Positions 18,352-27,343 of a stretch of 64,000 bases of DNA are shown here, piece by piece. The notes under the pieces were generated by a model. That model was not told where the DNA came from and made no database searches. It worked only from the letters and a program-made list of their open reading frames with translations. The stretch is from an uncultured Clostridium sp. (GTDB lineage Bacteria > Bacillota > Clostridia > TANB77 > CAG-508). The stretch's first letter is position 1. Each line of letters starts with the position of its first letter. Both the position numbers and the translations under genes were made by a program. The stretch is from positions 104,565-168,564 of the forward strand of contig USGY01000001.1 in NCBI GenBank assembly GCA_900554365.1, in the 5' to 3' direction.

Positions 18352-18388
18352 AAAAAACTGCTAATATTTAGTGGTTTTTTTATTTTTG
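18352..18388. terminator. Hairpin with T run at the element's left end
   Basis: AAAAAACTGCTAA pairs with TTAGTGGTTTTTT (two G-U pairs) around TAT, followed by TATTTTTG. It would insulate element genes from outside transcription. Confidence 0.5.
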
Positions 18389-18418
18389 TTAAAAAGATTG
18401 AAAAAGAGGTGAATAAAA

Positions 18419-18520
18419 ATGTGGCAATTTATATTAGGATTATTTATAGGTGCTAATGTTTCATTATTATTATATGCAATAATTCTTGTTGGCAAAAGGA
18501 GTGATACATACAATGAATGA
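18419..18520 (+). CDS. DUF3789-type small membrane protein
   Basis: 33 residues starting M-W-Q-F-I-L-G-L-F-I-G-A-N. A single hydrophobic helix and a short polar tail match DUF3789, a tiny family found in Tn1549/CTn-like elements. AAAGAGGTGAATAAAA is a good ribosome binding site. Its stop overlaps the start of the next gene, so the two are translationally coupled. Function unknown. Confidence 0.7.
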   Translation: MWQFILGLFIGANVSLLLYAIILVGKRSDTYNE

Positions 18521-19328
18521 AGAAAATAAAATAGGATATTATGCAATCATTCCTGCAACTGTTTTATTCAATGAAAAGATTAAGGCTAATGAAAAATTGT
18601 TATATGCTATAATAACTGTTCTATCCAATAAAGAAGGATATTGTTATGCATCGAATAATTATTTAGGAAGATTATTAAATGCACAACCACACACTATTTC
18701 AAAATGGGTATCGCATTTAAAATCATTAGGATTTGTATGTTTAGATATAATAAAGAATGATAAAGGAGAAATTATACAACGAAGAATTTATCCTAATGAT
18801 ACACCCTATACGATAAACAGGACATACCCCTATGCGATAGATAGGACAGAGGGTATGTCCCAAAAAGGACAATATAATAATATAATAGATAATAATATAA
18901 ATAATAAGAAGATAGATAGATTATTTAATTATATAATAGACAAAGATAAAGAAAAAGAAATTCCAGAAGAATTTATAAATGTTGAATATAATGAAATAAT
19001 TGTTGCATTAAAAAGATATGAAATGTTTTATTCAAAAGAAAGTATGCAATATATATCTTCTGAAAATTTGGATAGAATTAAAGATATAACATACATTATT
19101 GCATTAATGGTAAAAAATAGACTGTTCTATTTATCTAATAAGGTTAGTAGAGATAAGTTGATTCAAATGTATAATGATTGCAAAAATAGGGAGAATCAAT
19201 ATAAAGGAACAGATAATCAAATTGAAAATTTTATTAACTACTATTATAAGAGTGTAGAAAACGAATTAACGAAGGATGTATCAACACCTTCTTTTTTTAT
19301 ACCAGATAATAGTGAAATAGAAATTTAA
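18513..19328 (+). CDS. HTH_36-type DNA-binding protein, candidate replication initiator of the element
   Basis: 271 residues from the ATG at 18513, which follows AAAAGGAGTG. The N-terminal 90 residues form a winged-helix of the HTH_36/phage replisome organiser kind ('YYAIIPATVLFNEKIKANEKLLYAIITVLSNKEGYCYASNNYLGRLLN', then 'TISKWVSHLKSLGFV'). The rest is lysine-rich and unassigned. Elements of this family carry such a gene at one end, where it supports replication or control. The protein ends in EIEI, a tail shared with several other proteins of this element. Confidence 0.65.
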   Translation: MNEENKIGYYAIIPATVLFNEKIKANEKLLYAIITVLSNKEGYCYASNNYLGRLLNAQPHTISKWVSHLKSLGFVCLDIIKNDKGEIIQRRIYPNDTPYTINRTYPYAIDRTEGMSQKGQYNNIIDNNINNKKIDRLFNYIIDKDKEKEIPEEFINVEYNEIIVALKRYEMFYSKESMQYISSENLDRIKDITYIIALMVKNRLFYLSNKVSRDKLIQMYNDCKNRENQYKGTDNQIENFINYYYKSVENELTKDVSTPSFFIPDNSEIEI

Positions 19329-19352
19329 TATATAGTAGAGGAGGTGTTTCTT

Positions 19353-19367
19353 ATGCCATATCCATAA
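19353..19367 (+). other. Four-codon mini-frame (MPYP) behind a strong ribosome binding site
   Basis: GAGGAGGTG at 19338-19346 is a near-perfect ribosome binding site, but the ATG it serves reads M-P-Y-P-stop. The next real gene starts 42 bp further with its own site. It may be a leader peptide or a decayed gene start. Confidence 0.3.
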
Positions 19368-19408
19368 GGTATAAAAAATAAAATATTAAGAGAAAGGAGA
19401 ATTTTTCA

Positions 19409-19732
19409 ATGAAGATTTACAAAGTAACATATAGAAACATTTATATTGAATCTGGTGAAAACGAAACTATTACAACAGTTTTTTTAGATAAAACTTTAGC
19501 TCTTAAATTTTATCAAAGAGAAAAAGAAAAGATAAAAAAACAGGAAGAAGAATTAGATATGGAAGATTATTGCATTGATGAAACCGATTCATTATACGAA
19601 AGATATTTAGATGGACGCTCTGCCGAAGATTCTATTGCCGTTTTTATAGAAGAAGATGAAACCTATGATGAAAGAATGTTACAAGAATTACAAAAATCAC
19701 AAAGCGAAAAGGATAAAGACTATGAAATGTAA
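19409..19732 (+). CDS. Hypothetical acidic protein
   Basis: 107 residues, no recognised domain. Central Lys/Glu-rich helix ('FYQREKEKIKKQEEELDMEDYCI') and an acidic C-terminal half; the protein ends in DYEM. AGAAAGGAGAA precedes the ATG. The last codons overlap the sortase start, so expression of the two is coupled. Confidence 0.6.
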   Translation: MKIYKVTYRNIYIESGENETITTVFLDKTLALKFYQREKEKIKKQEEELDMEDYCIDETDSLYERYLDGRSAEDSIAVFIEEDETYDERMLQELQKSQSEKDKDYEM

Positions 19733-20441
19733 GAAAATATTAGTTATAATGCTAATTCTTATATTTATTATAGTCTTTTCTATATGTGTGTATTTATTGT
19801 TAAAAGATCTGCAAGAGTTAAATGAAAGCAATGAATCTACAGAAGATTTGATTGAAGAATCCGTTGAAATAAATGAAGAAACACAGGAAAAGAAAATAGA
19901 TTGGGATTATCTAAAATCAGTTAATGAAGATATAGTTGCTTGGATTGAAATTGAAGGCACGAATATAAATTATCCTATTCTAAAAGATAAGGATGTTTAT
20001 TACTTAAAACATTCATTTGATAAGACATATAATAGTAATGGATCTATATTCACAACAGATTTATTACCATTTGAAACTAATGAAACAATAGTATATGGGC
20101 ATAATATGAAGAATGGAAGTATGTTTTCAAATTTGGGTAATTATTTGGATAAGGATTTTCTTTATTCTCATCTCAAATTTAAAATATATACTCCAAATTG
20201 CGACTATGAAGCAACAATTTTTAGTGTGTATTCTATAGGAATTTCAACTGAAAGTAATAATATAAAATTATTAGATTTTAGTGAAAGAATAAAATACTAT
20301 GAAAAGGCTAGTAAATATGATATTGAATATAATGGAGGTATCAATAAAATAGTTAAGTTATCTACTTGTTCTTATATAAATGCAAAAACAAGACCAACAG
20401 ATCAGAGATACTACATTATTGCTAGTCTTATACCTATGTAA
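19722..20441 (+). CDS. srtB: Class B sortase
   Basis: Transpeptidase that attaches surface proteins to the cell wall or builds pili. 239 residues from the ATG at 19722 (behind AAAAGGATAAAGACT; upstream in-frame ATGs lack a site). N-terminal membrane helix (about residues 5-25). Catalytic residues visible: His in 'TIVYGHNM' (about residue 128), Cys in 'VKLSTCSY' (about residue 214) and Arg in 'TRPTDQRYYIIA' (about residue 226). 'WIEIEGTNINYPILKDKDVYYLKHSF' is typical of SrtB. Its likely substrate is the large adhesin at 22113. Confidence 0.93.
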   Translation: MKCKKILVIMLILIFIIVFSICVYLLLKDLQELNESNESTEDLIEESVEINEETQEKKIDWDYLKSVNEDIVAWIEIEGTNINYPILKDKDVYYLKHSFDKTYNSNGSIFTTDLLPFETNETIVYGHNMKNGSMFSNLGNYLDKDFLYSHLKFKIYTPNCDYEATIFSVYSIGISTESNNIKLLDFSERIKYYEKASKYDIEYNGGINKIVKLSTCSYINAKTRPTDQRYYIIASLIPM

Positions 20442-20511
20442 AAAGAAATTGTGGAAAAAGGGCTGACAAATTTTAAATTTCACGTTATTATTATAGTAGG
20501 AGGTGTCTATT

Positions 20512-21240
20512 ATGATGAAAAAGAGAATCCTTATAATAATAATTTTGATATTAGTTATTCTTGGAATCGGAGGAACTTTATATTTCATATCGTACAAGAA
20601 TGATAGTCAAGGTAAAATAGATAATGCAAATGAATTAAGTCCTATGCCAGAAAATATAATCAAGTCTATTGCAGATGATACAAATACAGTAGTTAATGAA
20701 ATTGAGAGTAATCCTGTTGAAGAAAATATTGAAACTACTATTACTGAAACAAATAATGAAAATACAGAAGTAGTTGAAGCTAAACAGGAAACTCAAACAA
20801 CTACGAAAAATACACAATCATCTACTCAAACAAAGAGTGGTCCATCAAATAATAATTCAAGTACACCAAAGAAAGAAAATGTAACACAAAGTACAAGTCA
20901 AACAACAACACATACATCTACAACTACTTCAGTAACTAATCCTACTTCTCAATCATCAAGTAGTCAAAATAATAAACAAGAAGAAACTAAAACAGAGCAA
21001 AAAGTTGAAAGATGTACTAATAATAACAATCACGGAATGAATATAGGAAACTCTGGAAAATGGTTTAATTCTAAAAATGATGCTATTGCTTACTATAATC
21101 AACAAATAAAATATTGGGGAGATCAATGGGAAAACAACAAAATAGATAATGACACATATTATAAAAATTGTCCTTCTGGATATGAAGTATGGGATTGTAT
21201 GTATTGTGGTAAATGGACTATAAACTTTTATTACAGATAA
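20512..21240 (+). CDS. Membrane-anchored surface protein with Ser/Thr/Asn-rich stalk
   Basis: 242 residues from the ATG at 20512, 8 bases after AGGAGG. N-terminal membrane helix (about residues 5-24), a low-complexity stalk rich in T, S, N, Q and E (about 30-165), then a compact Cys-containing head (about 168-242) with 'RCTNNNNHGMNIGNSGKWF' and 'YEVWDCMYCGKW'. Three cysteines and a histidine in the head suggest metal binding or disulfides. No family recognised. Lies between the sortase and the adhesin. Confidence 0.6.
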   Translation: MMKKRILIIIILILVILGIGGTLYFISYKNDSQGKIDNANELSPMPENIIKSIADDTNTVVNEIESNPVEENIETTITETNNENTEVVEAKQETQTTTKNTQSSTQTKSGPSNNNSSTPKKENVTQSTSQTTTHTSTTTSVTNPTSQSSSSQNNKQEETKTEQKVERCTNNNNHGMNIGNSGKWFNSKNDAIAYYNQQIKYWGDQWENNKIDNDTYYKNCPSGYEVWDCMYCGKWTINFYYR

Positions 21241-21256
21241 GTAAAACTATATAAAG

Positions 21257-21285
21257 GTCAAGATTGAGTTCTTGGCTCTTTTTTT
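21257..21285 (+). terminator. Weak intrinsic terminator
   Basis: GTCAAGA pairs with TTCTTGGC (with wobble) and is followed by a T run just before the next ribosome binding site; it may act as partial attenuator inside the surface-gene cluster. Confidence 0.5.
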
Positions 21286-21299
21286 ATGGGAGGAAAACT

Positions 21300-21503
21300 A
21301 TGATAAAAAGAGTGTTAAAAATAATAGAAAGATTAAATGCAGAAAAATCTAAATTTGTAACTGAACAATCTAAACTACAAAAGAAAATTGATGATATTGA
21401 CATTAAAATAAAAAATTATACTACAATAAAAAAGGAGTATGAAAAATTAGAGAAAAAATTTATTGATTGCACACATCCTAAAGAGGAAAAAAATAATGAA
21501 TGA
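21300..21503 (+). CDS. Small coiled-coil protein
   Basis: 67 residues behind GGGAGGAAAACT. It is one amphipathic charged helix ('IIERLNAEKSKFVTEQSKL', 'YEKLEKKF') with heptad character and no membrane segment. The stop overlaps the following start. Likely a structural partner of the neighbouring anchored proteins; no family recognised. Confidence 0.55.
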   Translation: MIKRVLKIIERLNAEKSKFVTEQSKLQKKIDDIDIKIKNYTTIKKEYEKLEKKFIDCTHPKEEKNNE

Positions 21504-22056
21504 GCAGGATAAAAAATTATTAGAACTTTATTTAAAGGATGCTAGAAAAAAGAAAATATTTTTTCTTATTATTGCAATATTTCTTATAATAAGTATATTT
21601 TTTTATGGATTTTATGCCAAATATAATCAATCATCAAATGATATAGACAACTTTATCCAAAAAGATGATGAAAACAATATTATCAATGAAAATAATACAG
21701 ATGAAGAAACTACTTCAAATATTGAAAATATAACGATTAAAGAAAATACGGAACAGGTAGAGGAAGCAACGAAAGATAATACAAATATAGTTGCAAAAGA
21801 AGAAAATACAAAGCAAGAAATAAAAGAGAACCCTAAAGAAAATACACAGACTACTACTGCATCAAATGAAAATAAAGAGAAAAACACAAAGAAAAAACCA
21901 GCAAATAAAGATTTTTTATTTACTGATGGATATACTATGGATAATGTAACACAAGCTGCACAAGAATATTTAAAGTCTTATGATTTTAGTGGCGAGTGTG
22001 TTCCTATAAAAGACAATGAAGGTGTTTATTTAGGAATGAGAGTAACATTTTATTAA
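21496..22056 (+). CDS. Membrane-anchored surface protein with small C-terminal domain
   Basis: 186 residues from the ATG at 21496, behind AAAGAGGAAAAA. Order: short cytoplasmic N terminus, membrane helix (about 19-38), acidic Asn/Glu/Thr-rich stalk (about 42-140), and a 40-residue head 'GYTMDNVTQAAQEYLKSY...GVYLGMRVTFY'. The layout copies that of the protein at 20512, although the heads differ. Function unknown. Confidence 0.6.
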   Translation: MNEQDKKLLELYLKDARKKKIFFLIIAIFLIISIFFYGFYAKYNQSSNDIDNFIQKDDENNIINENNTDEETTSNIENITIKENTEQVEEATKDNTNIVAKEENTKQEIKENPKENTQTTTASNENKEKNTKKKPANKDFLFTDGYTMDNVTQAAQEYLKSYDFSGECVPIKDNEGVYLGMRVTFY

Positions 22057-22082
22057 AGGGATTTTGTACCCTTTATTTTTTT
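22055..22082 (+). terminator. Intrinsic terminator
   Basis: AAAGGG (22055-22060) pairs with CCCTTT around ATTTTGTA, followed by ATTTTTTT, between the small surface genes and the adhesin. Confidence 0.75.
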
Positions 22083-22112
22083 GCAAATTTTTAAGAAAAG
22101 GAGATTTTAAAA

Positions 22113-25100
22113 GTGAAAACTATTAAGAATTATATTTTAAATAAAAAAATAGTTGCAATACTATTGCTATTAATTACTATATTAACTAATATTAGTCCAG
22201 TTTTTGCAGTATCTGGAAGTGGCTCTTTCGTTGGAGGTCAATATGCTTCTGGAATGTTAACTACAGATCATGCAGCAGGTTCAACTGGCGTTTTAATTAG
22301 AAGATTGATAAACAATACTACTGGAGAAAGATATACCGTTTTTTGTGCTGAACACGGGGTAGATTTCAAAACAGGAAGTTCTTATAATGGGAATTATTAT
22401 ACACCTACAGATGCTACAATAAAAAGAGCTTGTAAGATTGCTTATTTTGGTTGGTATAAGGACAATGGGGGTTATGTAGTAGATGGAGGAATACTTGCAA
22501 ATGATATGAAATGGGTAAAGCAAGCCTATGTTTTTACTCAACAATACATTTGGGAAACTTTAGGACAATCAAATGCTACATTTAGAGATTCAACAGTTCA
22601 AGCCGACTATGTCGCATTTAAAAATGATATAAATAATAAAATTAACAATATGCAAACAAGACCTAGCTTTGATGCAACTACTATTGAAATAGAAGCAGGA
22701 GAAACCAAAGTATTGAATGATACAAACGGAGTATTAGCTGATTATTCAAGTATAGACAATACAAAAGATAATGTGAGATTTCAACACAATAAAGGAGAAA
22801 ACACATTAACAATTACAGTATCAGAAGATTGCACCGTAGAAAGTCTAAATATTTCTGATAGCACATTTCAAAGTTGGGGATTAGTAAAAGAAGAATCAAG
22901 AGATCAAGATACAACTGTATATTTTTCTTTTACAACTGGAGTACAAGATCAGTTAATGGCTTTACATTATAATGATCCAGTACCTATGGCAATGAGCTTG
23001 AAAATAAATTTGTTTGGAAATATAGAATTAACAAAATTAAGTGATAACAATGACTTGGTAAATGGTGCTGTGTTTAGTATTACAGGTCCTAATAATTACA
23101 ATAAAGATGTAACTGTTACAAATGGAAAAATCACTATAGATAAATTAAGAGCAGGAACTTATACTATAAAAGAAAAATCTGCTCCAGAAGGATATTTATT
23201 AAATCCAGAATCATATCAAGTAGAAGTTAAGGCAGCACAAACATCAACAAAAACAATAATAGATGCAGAACCTACTGGTAAGATTTTATTATATAAAGTT
23301 AGTGAAAATAATGACAAAATTAGTGGTGCAGTATTCAAAGTAACTGCAGCAGAAAAAATCACAAATAAAGCAGGAACAAAAACATTCTATACGGAAGGTC
23401 AAGAAGTTGCTACAATAACAACTGCATCTGGAACTGGAATTGCACAAATTGATAATCTTCCACTTGGAAAATACTATGTAAAAGAAATTTCTGCTCCAAC
23501 TGGATATTTATTAAATGAAAACACATATACTGCAAATCTAGTATATAAAAATGATACAACTCCAGTAATAACAATAGAAATCAAAGGGATTGTTGATGAG
23601 GAGCCAACTGGTACAATATCAATTATAAAGAAAGATAGTAAGACTGGTTCTATTGCACAGGGAGATGCAACCCTAAAAAATGCAGTTTATAAGGTATATG
23701 CAAACGAAGATATTTATAATGTTGCTAAATCAAATAAATTCTATAGTAAAGGTGATTTAGTTGCGACACGAACTACAGATGAAAAAGGAGTCTGTCAAGA
23801 TGTTACTGACTTACCTCTTGGAAAATACATTGTTAAGGAAGAAGTAGCACCAATAGGATATTTAATTGATAAAAAAGAATATGAAGTAAATCTAAAATAT
23901 AAAGATCAATACACAAAAATAATTACTGGAAATGCAAATAGCACAGATAAGGTAAAAGAAATGAGAGTTCATATTTTTAAGAGTGGCATTGATGTTAATT
24001 CTGGAAAAACACCTGGATTAGCAGGTGCGATATTCACTATTAAATTAAATAGTGCAGTACAAAGAGCTTATGATAAAGGTTACACATACGCAGAGGTATG
24101 GGGTGGCATTGATGAGTATGGAAATGCAGTAACAGTTGATAGCAAGAGAGTTGCCGAAGCACAAGTTATTGCTCCAACTTATGAAGCAATAGAAACGGAT
24201 GAAAACGGAGATGCTTATACACAAAATGTTTTACCTTATGGAACATTTATAGTAAAAGAAACAACAACTCCAAAAGATTACGAAAGTGCAGCAGATTTTA
24301 CATTTTCAATAACACAAGATGAATCAGAGATACAAGATATTGCTAAAAAAGTAAAAGATATTGTCGTAAATAATGAGCAATTAGAAACTTATATCAAACT
24401 AATTAAGAAAGATAAAACTTCTGGAAAAACAGTATCATTAAATAATGCTACATTCCAGATTAAAGCAACAAAGGATATATATGATAGAGCAACAAACAAA
24501 ATACTTTACAAAAAAGGTGAAGTTGTAACACAAAAAATTGGTAGCACAACTTATAATTCTTTCACAACTAATGCAAAGAATATAATTGTACCAGCTAATA
24601 GTTATAGCAATAAAGAAGGAGATTCAATAGGCTCTGTAATAACTCCACTAAAATTAGAAGTTGGAAGTTATCAGATTACTGAAATCAAAATTCCAGAAGG
24701 ATTTTTACAACTTGAAAATCCAGTTACATTTAAAGTTGAGGGAATAAGAAATTATGACACAGATCAGGATGGAGATTTTATTTTAGAAGTAGAAGTTTTA
24801 AATGAACAACCTACAGGAACTCTAATTATTGATAAATCAATAGCATTAAGAGAAGATGCAGATACATCATTAGTTGATATATCTGATTTAAGTGGTATTC
24901 AATTTAAACTTGTTGCGAAAGAAAACATCATTGATTATGCAGATGGAAGTATCATTTATAAAGCTGGGCAAGAAATAAAAACTTATAATCTTAATAAAAA
25001 TGGAGATTTAAAAGTTGAAAAATTACCAATGGGAAAATATCAATTACAAGAAATAAAAACTCTTGATGGATTAGTATTAAATAATACAATCTATGATATA

Positions 25101-26900
25101 GAATTTAATAAACAAGATGATGTAACTAAAGTATATACAGTAACAGAAGATATAGCAAATGACACAACATTTGTAGAATTTTCAAAAACAGATATTACTG
25201 GAGAAAAGGAACTTGAAGGAGCTAAATTAACAGTTTTTGATAAAGATGGAAATGTAATTGATTCTTGGACTTCAACAGATAAAACACATAAAATTGAAGG
25301 ATTAGTTGCAGGAAAATCTTATATATTAAGAGAAGAAATTGCTCCAAAAGGATTTGTTAGAGCTACTAATATAGAATTCAAAGTTGAAAATACAAAAGAA
25401 ATTCAAAAAGTAACAATGATTGATAAAGTTGTAGATATGACTAAAAATAACATTGCAGGAGATGAAGTTGAAGGTGCTAAAATGCAAGTATTCGACAAAG
25501 AAGGAAATATAGTTGATGAGTGGACTTCTGGAAAAGAGGCACACAAAATCAGTAATTTAGTTGAAGGAGAAAAATATACTTTACACGAAGAAACTGCTCC
25601 AGATGGTTATGTTGTTGCTACAGATATTGAATTTGAAGTAACATTAGACAAAGAAACTCAACACGAAGTGATGACAGACAAAATAGTCGAAATGACTAAA
25701 AAGAATATTGCAGGAGATGAAATTGAAGGTGCTTCTATGAAAGTATTTGATAAAGAAGGAAATTTAGTAGATGAATGGATTTCTGGAAAAGAAGCACATA
25801 AAATCAATAACTTAAAAGAAGGAAATACTTATATTTTACACGAAGAAACTGCTCCAGATGGTTATGTTCTTGCAACTGATGTTGAATTTACAGTAACTAC
25901 AGATAAGGAAACACAACACGAAGTTATGATTGATAAAGTTGTTGAAATGAGCAAGGTCGATGTTGCAGGAGAAGAAGTAGAGGGAGCAAAAATCCAAGTA
26001 TTTGATAAAGATGGAAACATTGTTGATGAATGGACTTCTGGAAAAGAAACACACAAAATCAATAATTTAGTTGAAGGAGAAACCTATATTCTTCACGAAG
26101 AAATTACTCCAGAAGGATATGTAAAAGCAACTGATGTTGAGTTCACAGTAACTACAGATAAAGAAACACAACACGAAGTTATGGTTGATAAAATAGTAGA
26201 TGTAACAAAAACAGATTTAACAAATGGTGAAGAACTTGAAGGTGCTGAATTAGTTGTTACAGATAAAGATGGAAATATTATTGATAAATGGACTTCAACT
26301 AAAGAGCCTCATCATATTACTGGATTAGAAGAAGGTAAGAAATATACATTAACTGAAACAACTGCTCCATACGGATATGAAATTGCAGAATCTATCGAAT
26401 TTGAAGTTTCTTGCGATAAGGAAAATCAATTATTAGAGATGAAAGATATGCCTATATTAAAGTTTGTTAGAGTTGAAAAATTAGATAAAGACACAAAAGA
26501 ACACATTAAATCAAATAAATTTGTTTTCGGAATTTATGAAGATGAAGAATGTACTAAACTTATTAAAGAAGCAGGAGCAAATGAATTTGAAGGAACTGCA
26601 TTATTCGATGAGTTAAGATATGGAACTTACTACATTAAAGAAATTAAAGCACCTTTAGGATATAAACTATCAGACCAAGTTGTTAAAGTAGAAATAAATG
26701 ACAAAGGCGTATTGGCTGATGGTGTATCATTGGAAGAAAAAGATGGTATTTACAGTTTTGAATATTACAACTCTTTACTTCCAAAAATTCAAACAGGAAA
26801 TGAAACAAATTACTTCTTATTAGGAAGTTTAGCAGTAATTTCTTTAATCGGAATAGTTGGTGGAATTATGCTATTAAGAAAAAAACACAATGAAAAATAA
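22113..26900 (+). CDS. Thioester-domain / Cna-B repeat surface adhesin (SpaA-like)
   Basis: 1,595 residues from a GTG start behind AAAAGGAGATTTTAAAA. Parts in order: signal peptide ending near 'SPVFAVS' (residue 34); a thioester domain with Cys in 'YTVFCAEHGVDF' (about residue 74) and Gln in 'FTQQYIWETLGQ' (about residue 147); several Cna-B/SpaA domains ('APEGYLLN', 'APTGYLLN', 'APIGYLI'); a block of five highly similar Cna-B modules; a last pilin-type domain; then 'LPKIQTG', a hydrophobic helix and 'LRKKHNEK'. The thioester would bind host surfaces covalently and the Cna-B domains form isopeptide-stiffened stalks. The sorting signal is not a clean LPxTG. The sortase B upstream is the likely anchor enzyme. 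Confidence 0.9.
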   Translation: MKTIKNYILNKKIVAILLLLITILTNISPVFAVSGSGSFVGGQYASGMLTTDHAAGSTGVLIRRLINNTTGERYTVFCAEHGVDFKTGSSYNGNYYTPTDATIKRACKIAYFGWYKDNGGYVVDGGILANDMKWVKQAYVFTQQYIWETLGQSNATFRDSTVQADYVAFKNDINNKINNMQTRPSFDATTIEIEAGETKVLNDTNGVLADYSSIDNTKDNVRFQHNKGENTLTITVSEDCTVESLNISDSTFQSWGLVKEESRDQDTTVYFSFTTGVQDQLMALHYNDPVPMAMSLKINLFGNIELTKLSDNNDLVNGAVFSITGPNNYNKDVTVTNGKITIDKLRAGTYTIKEKSAPEGYLLNPESYQVEVKAAQTSTKTIIDAEPTGKILLYKVSENNDKISGAVFKVTAAEKITNKAGTKTFYTEGQEVATITTASGTGIAQIDNLPLGKYYVKEISAPTGYLLNENTYTANLVYKNDTTPVITIEIKGIVDEEPTGTISIIKKDSKTGSIAQGDATLKNAVYKVYANEDIYNVAKSNKFYSKGDLVATRTTDEKGVCQDVTDLPLGKYIVKEEVAPIGYLIDKKEYEVNLKYKDQYTKIITGNANSTDKVKEMRVHIFKSGIDVNSGKTPGLAGAIFTIKLNSAVQRAYDKGYTYAEVWGGIDEYGNAVTVDSKRVAEAQVIAPTYEAIETDENGDAYTQNVLPYGTFIVKETTTPKDYESAADFTFSITQDESEIQDIAKKVKDIVVNNEQLETYIKLIKKDKTSGKTVSLNNATFQIKATKDIYDRATNKILYKKGEVVTQKIGSTTYNSFTTNAKNIIVPANSYSNKEGDSIGSVITPLKLEVGSYQITEIKIPEGFLQLENPVTFKVEGIRNYDTDQDGDFILEVEVLNEQPTGTLIIDKSIALREDADTSLVDISDLSGIQFKLVAKENIIDYADGSIIYKAGQEIKTYNLNKNGDLKVEKLPMGKYQLQEIKTLDGLVLNNTIYDIEFNKQDDVTKVYTVTEDIANDTTFVEFSKTDITGEKELEGAKLTVFDKDGNVIDSWTSTDKTHKIEGLVAGKSYILREEIAPKGFVRATNIEFKVENTKEIQKVTMIDKVVDMTKNNIAGDEVEGAKMQVFDKEGNIVDEWTSGKEAHKISNLVEGEKYTLHEETAPDGYVVATDIEFEVTLDKETQHEVMTDKIVEMTKKNIAGDEIEGASMKVFDKEGNLVDEWISGKEAHKINNLKEGNTYILHEETAPDGYVLATDVEFTVTTDKETQHEVMIDKVVEMSKVDVAGEEVEGAKIQVFDKDGNIVDEWTSGKETHKINNLVEGETYILHEEITPEGYVKATDVEFTVTTDKETQHEVMVDKIVDVTKTDLTNGEELEGAELVVTDKDGNIIDKWTSTKEPHHITGLEEGKKYTLTETTAPYGYEIAESIEFEVSCDKENQLLEMKDMPILKFVRVEKLDKDTKEHIKSNKFVFGIYEDEECTKLIKEAGANEFEGTALFDELRYGTYYIKEIKAPLGYKLSDQVVKVEINDKGVLADGVSLEEKDGIYSFEYYNSLLPKIQTGNETNYFLLGSLAVISLIGIVGGIMLLRKKHNEK
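25173..26457 (+). repeat. Five tandem Cna-B modules within the adhesin
   Basis: Five units of about 85 residues each follow 'K-x-(D/N)-(I/V/L)...E(L/V)EGA...VFDK(D/E)GN', 'H-x-I-x-x-L', 'Y-x-L-x-E-x-x-A/T-P-x-G-Y/F', and 'K-E-x-Q'. Units 2 to 4 are most alike, and their DNA shares long identical stretches, so recent duplication and copy-number change are likely. Confidence 0.85.
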
Positions 26901-26903
26901 TTT

Positions 26904-26930
26904 GAGTGGGTGAAACTCCCACTCTTTTTT
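26904..26930 (+). terminator. Intrinsic terminator of the adhesin gene
   Basis: GAGTGGG pairs with CCCACTC around TGAAACT, followed by TTTTTT. Confidence 0.85.
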
Positions 26931-26954
26931 CATTTGTGAGAAAAGAGGGAAACT

Positions 26955-27341
26955 ATGATAGAAAGCAATATAATTTACAATTTTGAAGATTTTAGGGCAT
27001 TAGTGTCTGACAAAGCAAAAGAAGGAACTTACTATTTATTATATGATGATTTATATTTTGAGCAAATAGATAAAAACACAATGATAACAAGAGAGGCATT
27101 TACAGTTGCAGGAAGATATACAAAATCATTCAATATAATAAAATATGTAGATTTTAAACTTAAAGATAATTATACAACAAAGGAATTAGCAGAATTTGTT
27201 GAGTTATTAAGAAAACATACAAAAATACTTCTTACAATATACAATCCAAAGAAAAAGGATTGCTTTTTATTGTTTATAAGTAATAGAGATGATTCACAAA
27301 TAGAAAAAGAAATTAAAAATTTATTGGAAATGGAGATATGA
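26955..27341 (+). CDS. Hypothetical protein
   Basis: 128 residues, soluble, no recognised domain. GAAAAGAGGGAAACT precedes the ATG. 'LKDNYTTKELAEFVELLRKHTKILLTIYNPKKKD' suggests an alpha/beta fold. The end, LLEMEI, belongs to the acidic/hydrophobic tail pattern. It starts a run of tightly packed, overlapping genes that leads to the primase. Confidence 0.55.
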   Translation: MIESNIIYNFEDFRALVSDKAKEGTYYLLYDDLYFEQIDKNTMITREAFTVAGRYTKSFNIIKYVDFKLKDNYTTKELAEFVELLRKHTKILLTIYNPKKKDCFLLFISNRDDSQIEKEIKNLLEMEI

Positions 27342-27343
27342 TT

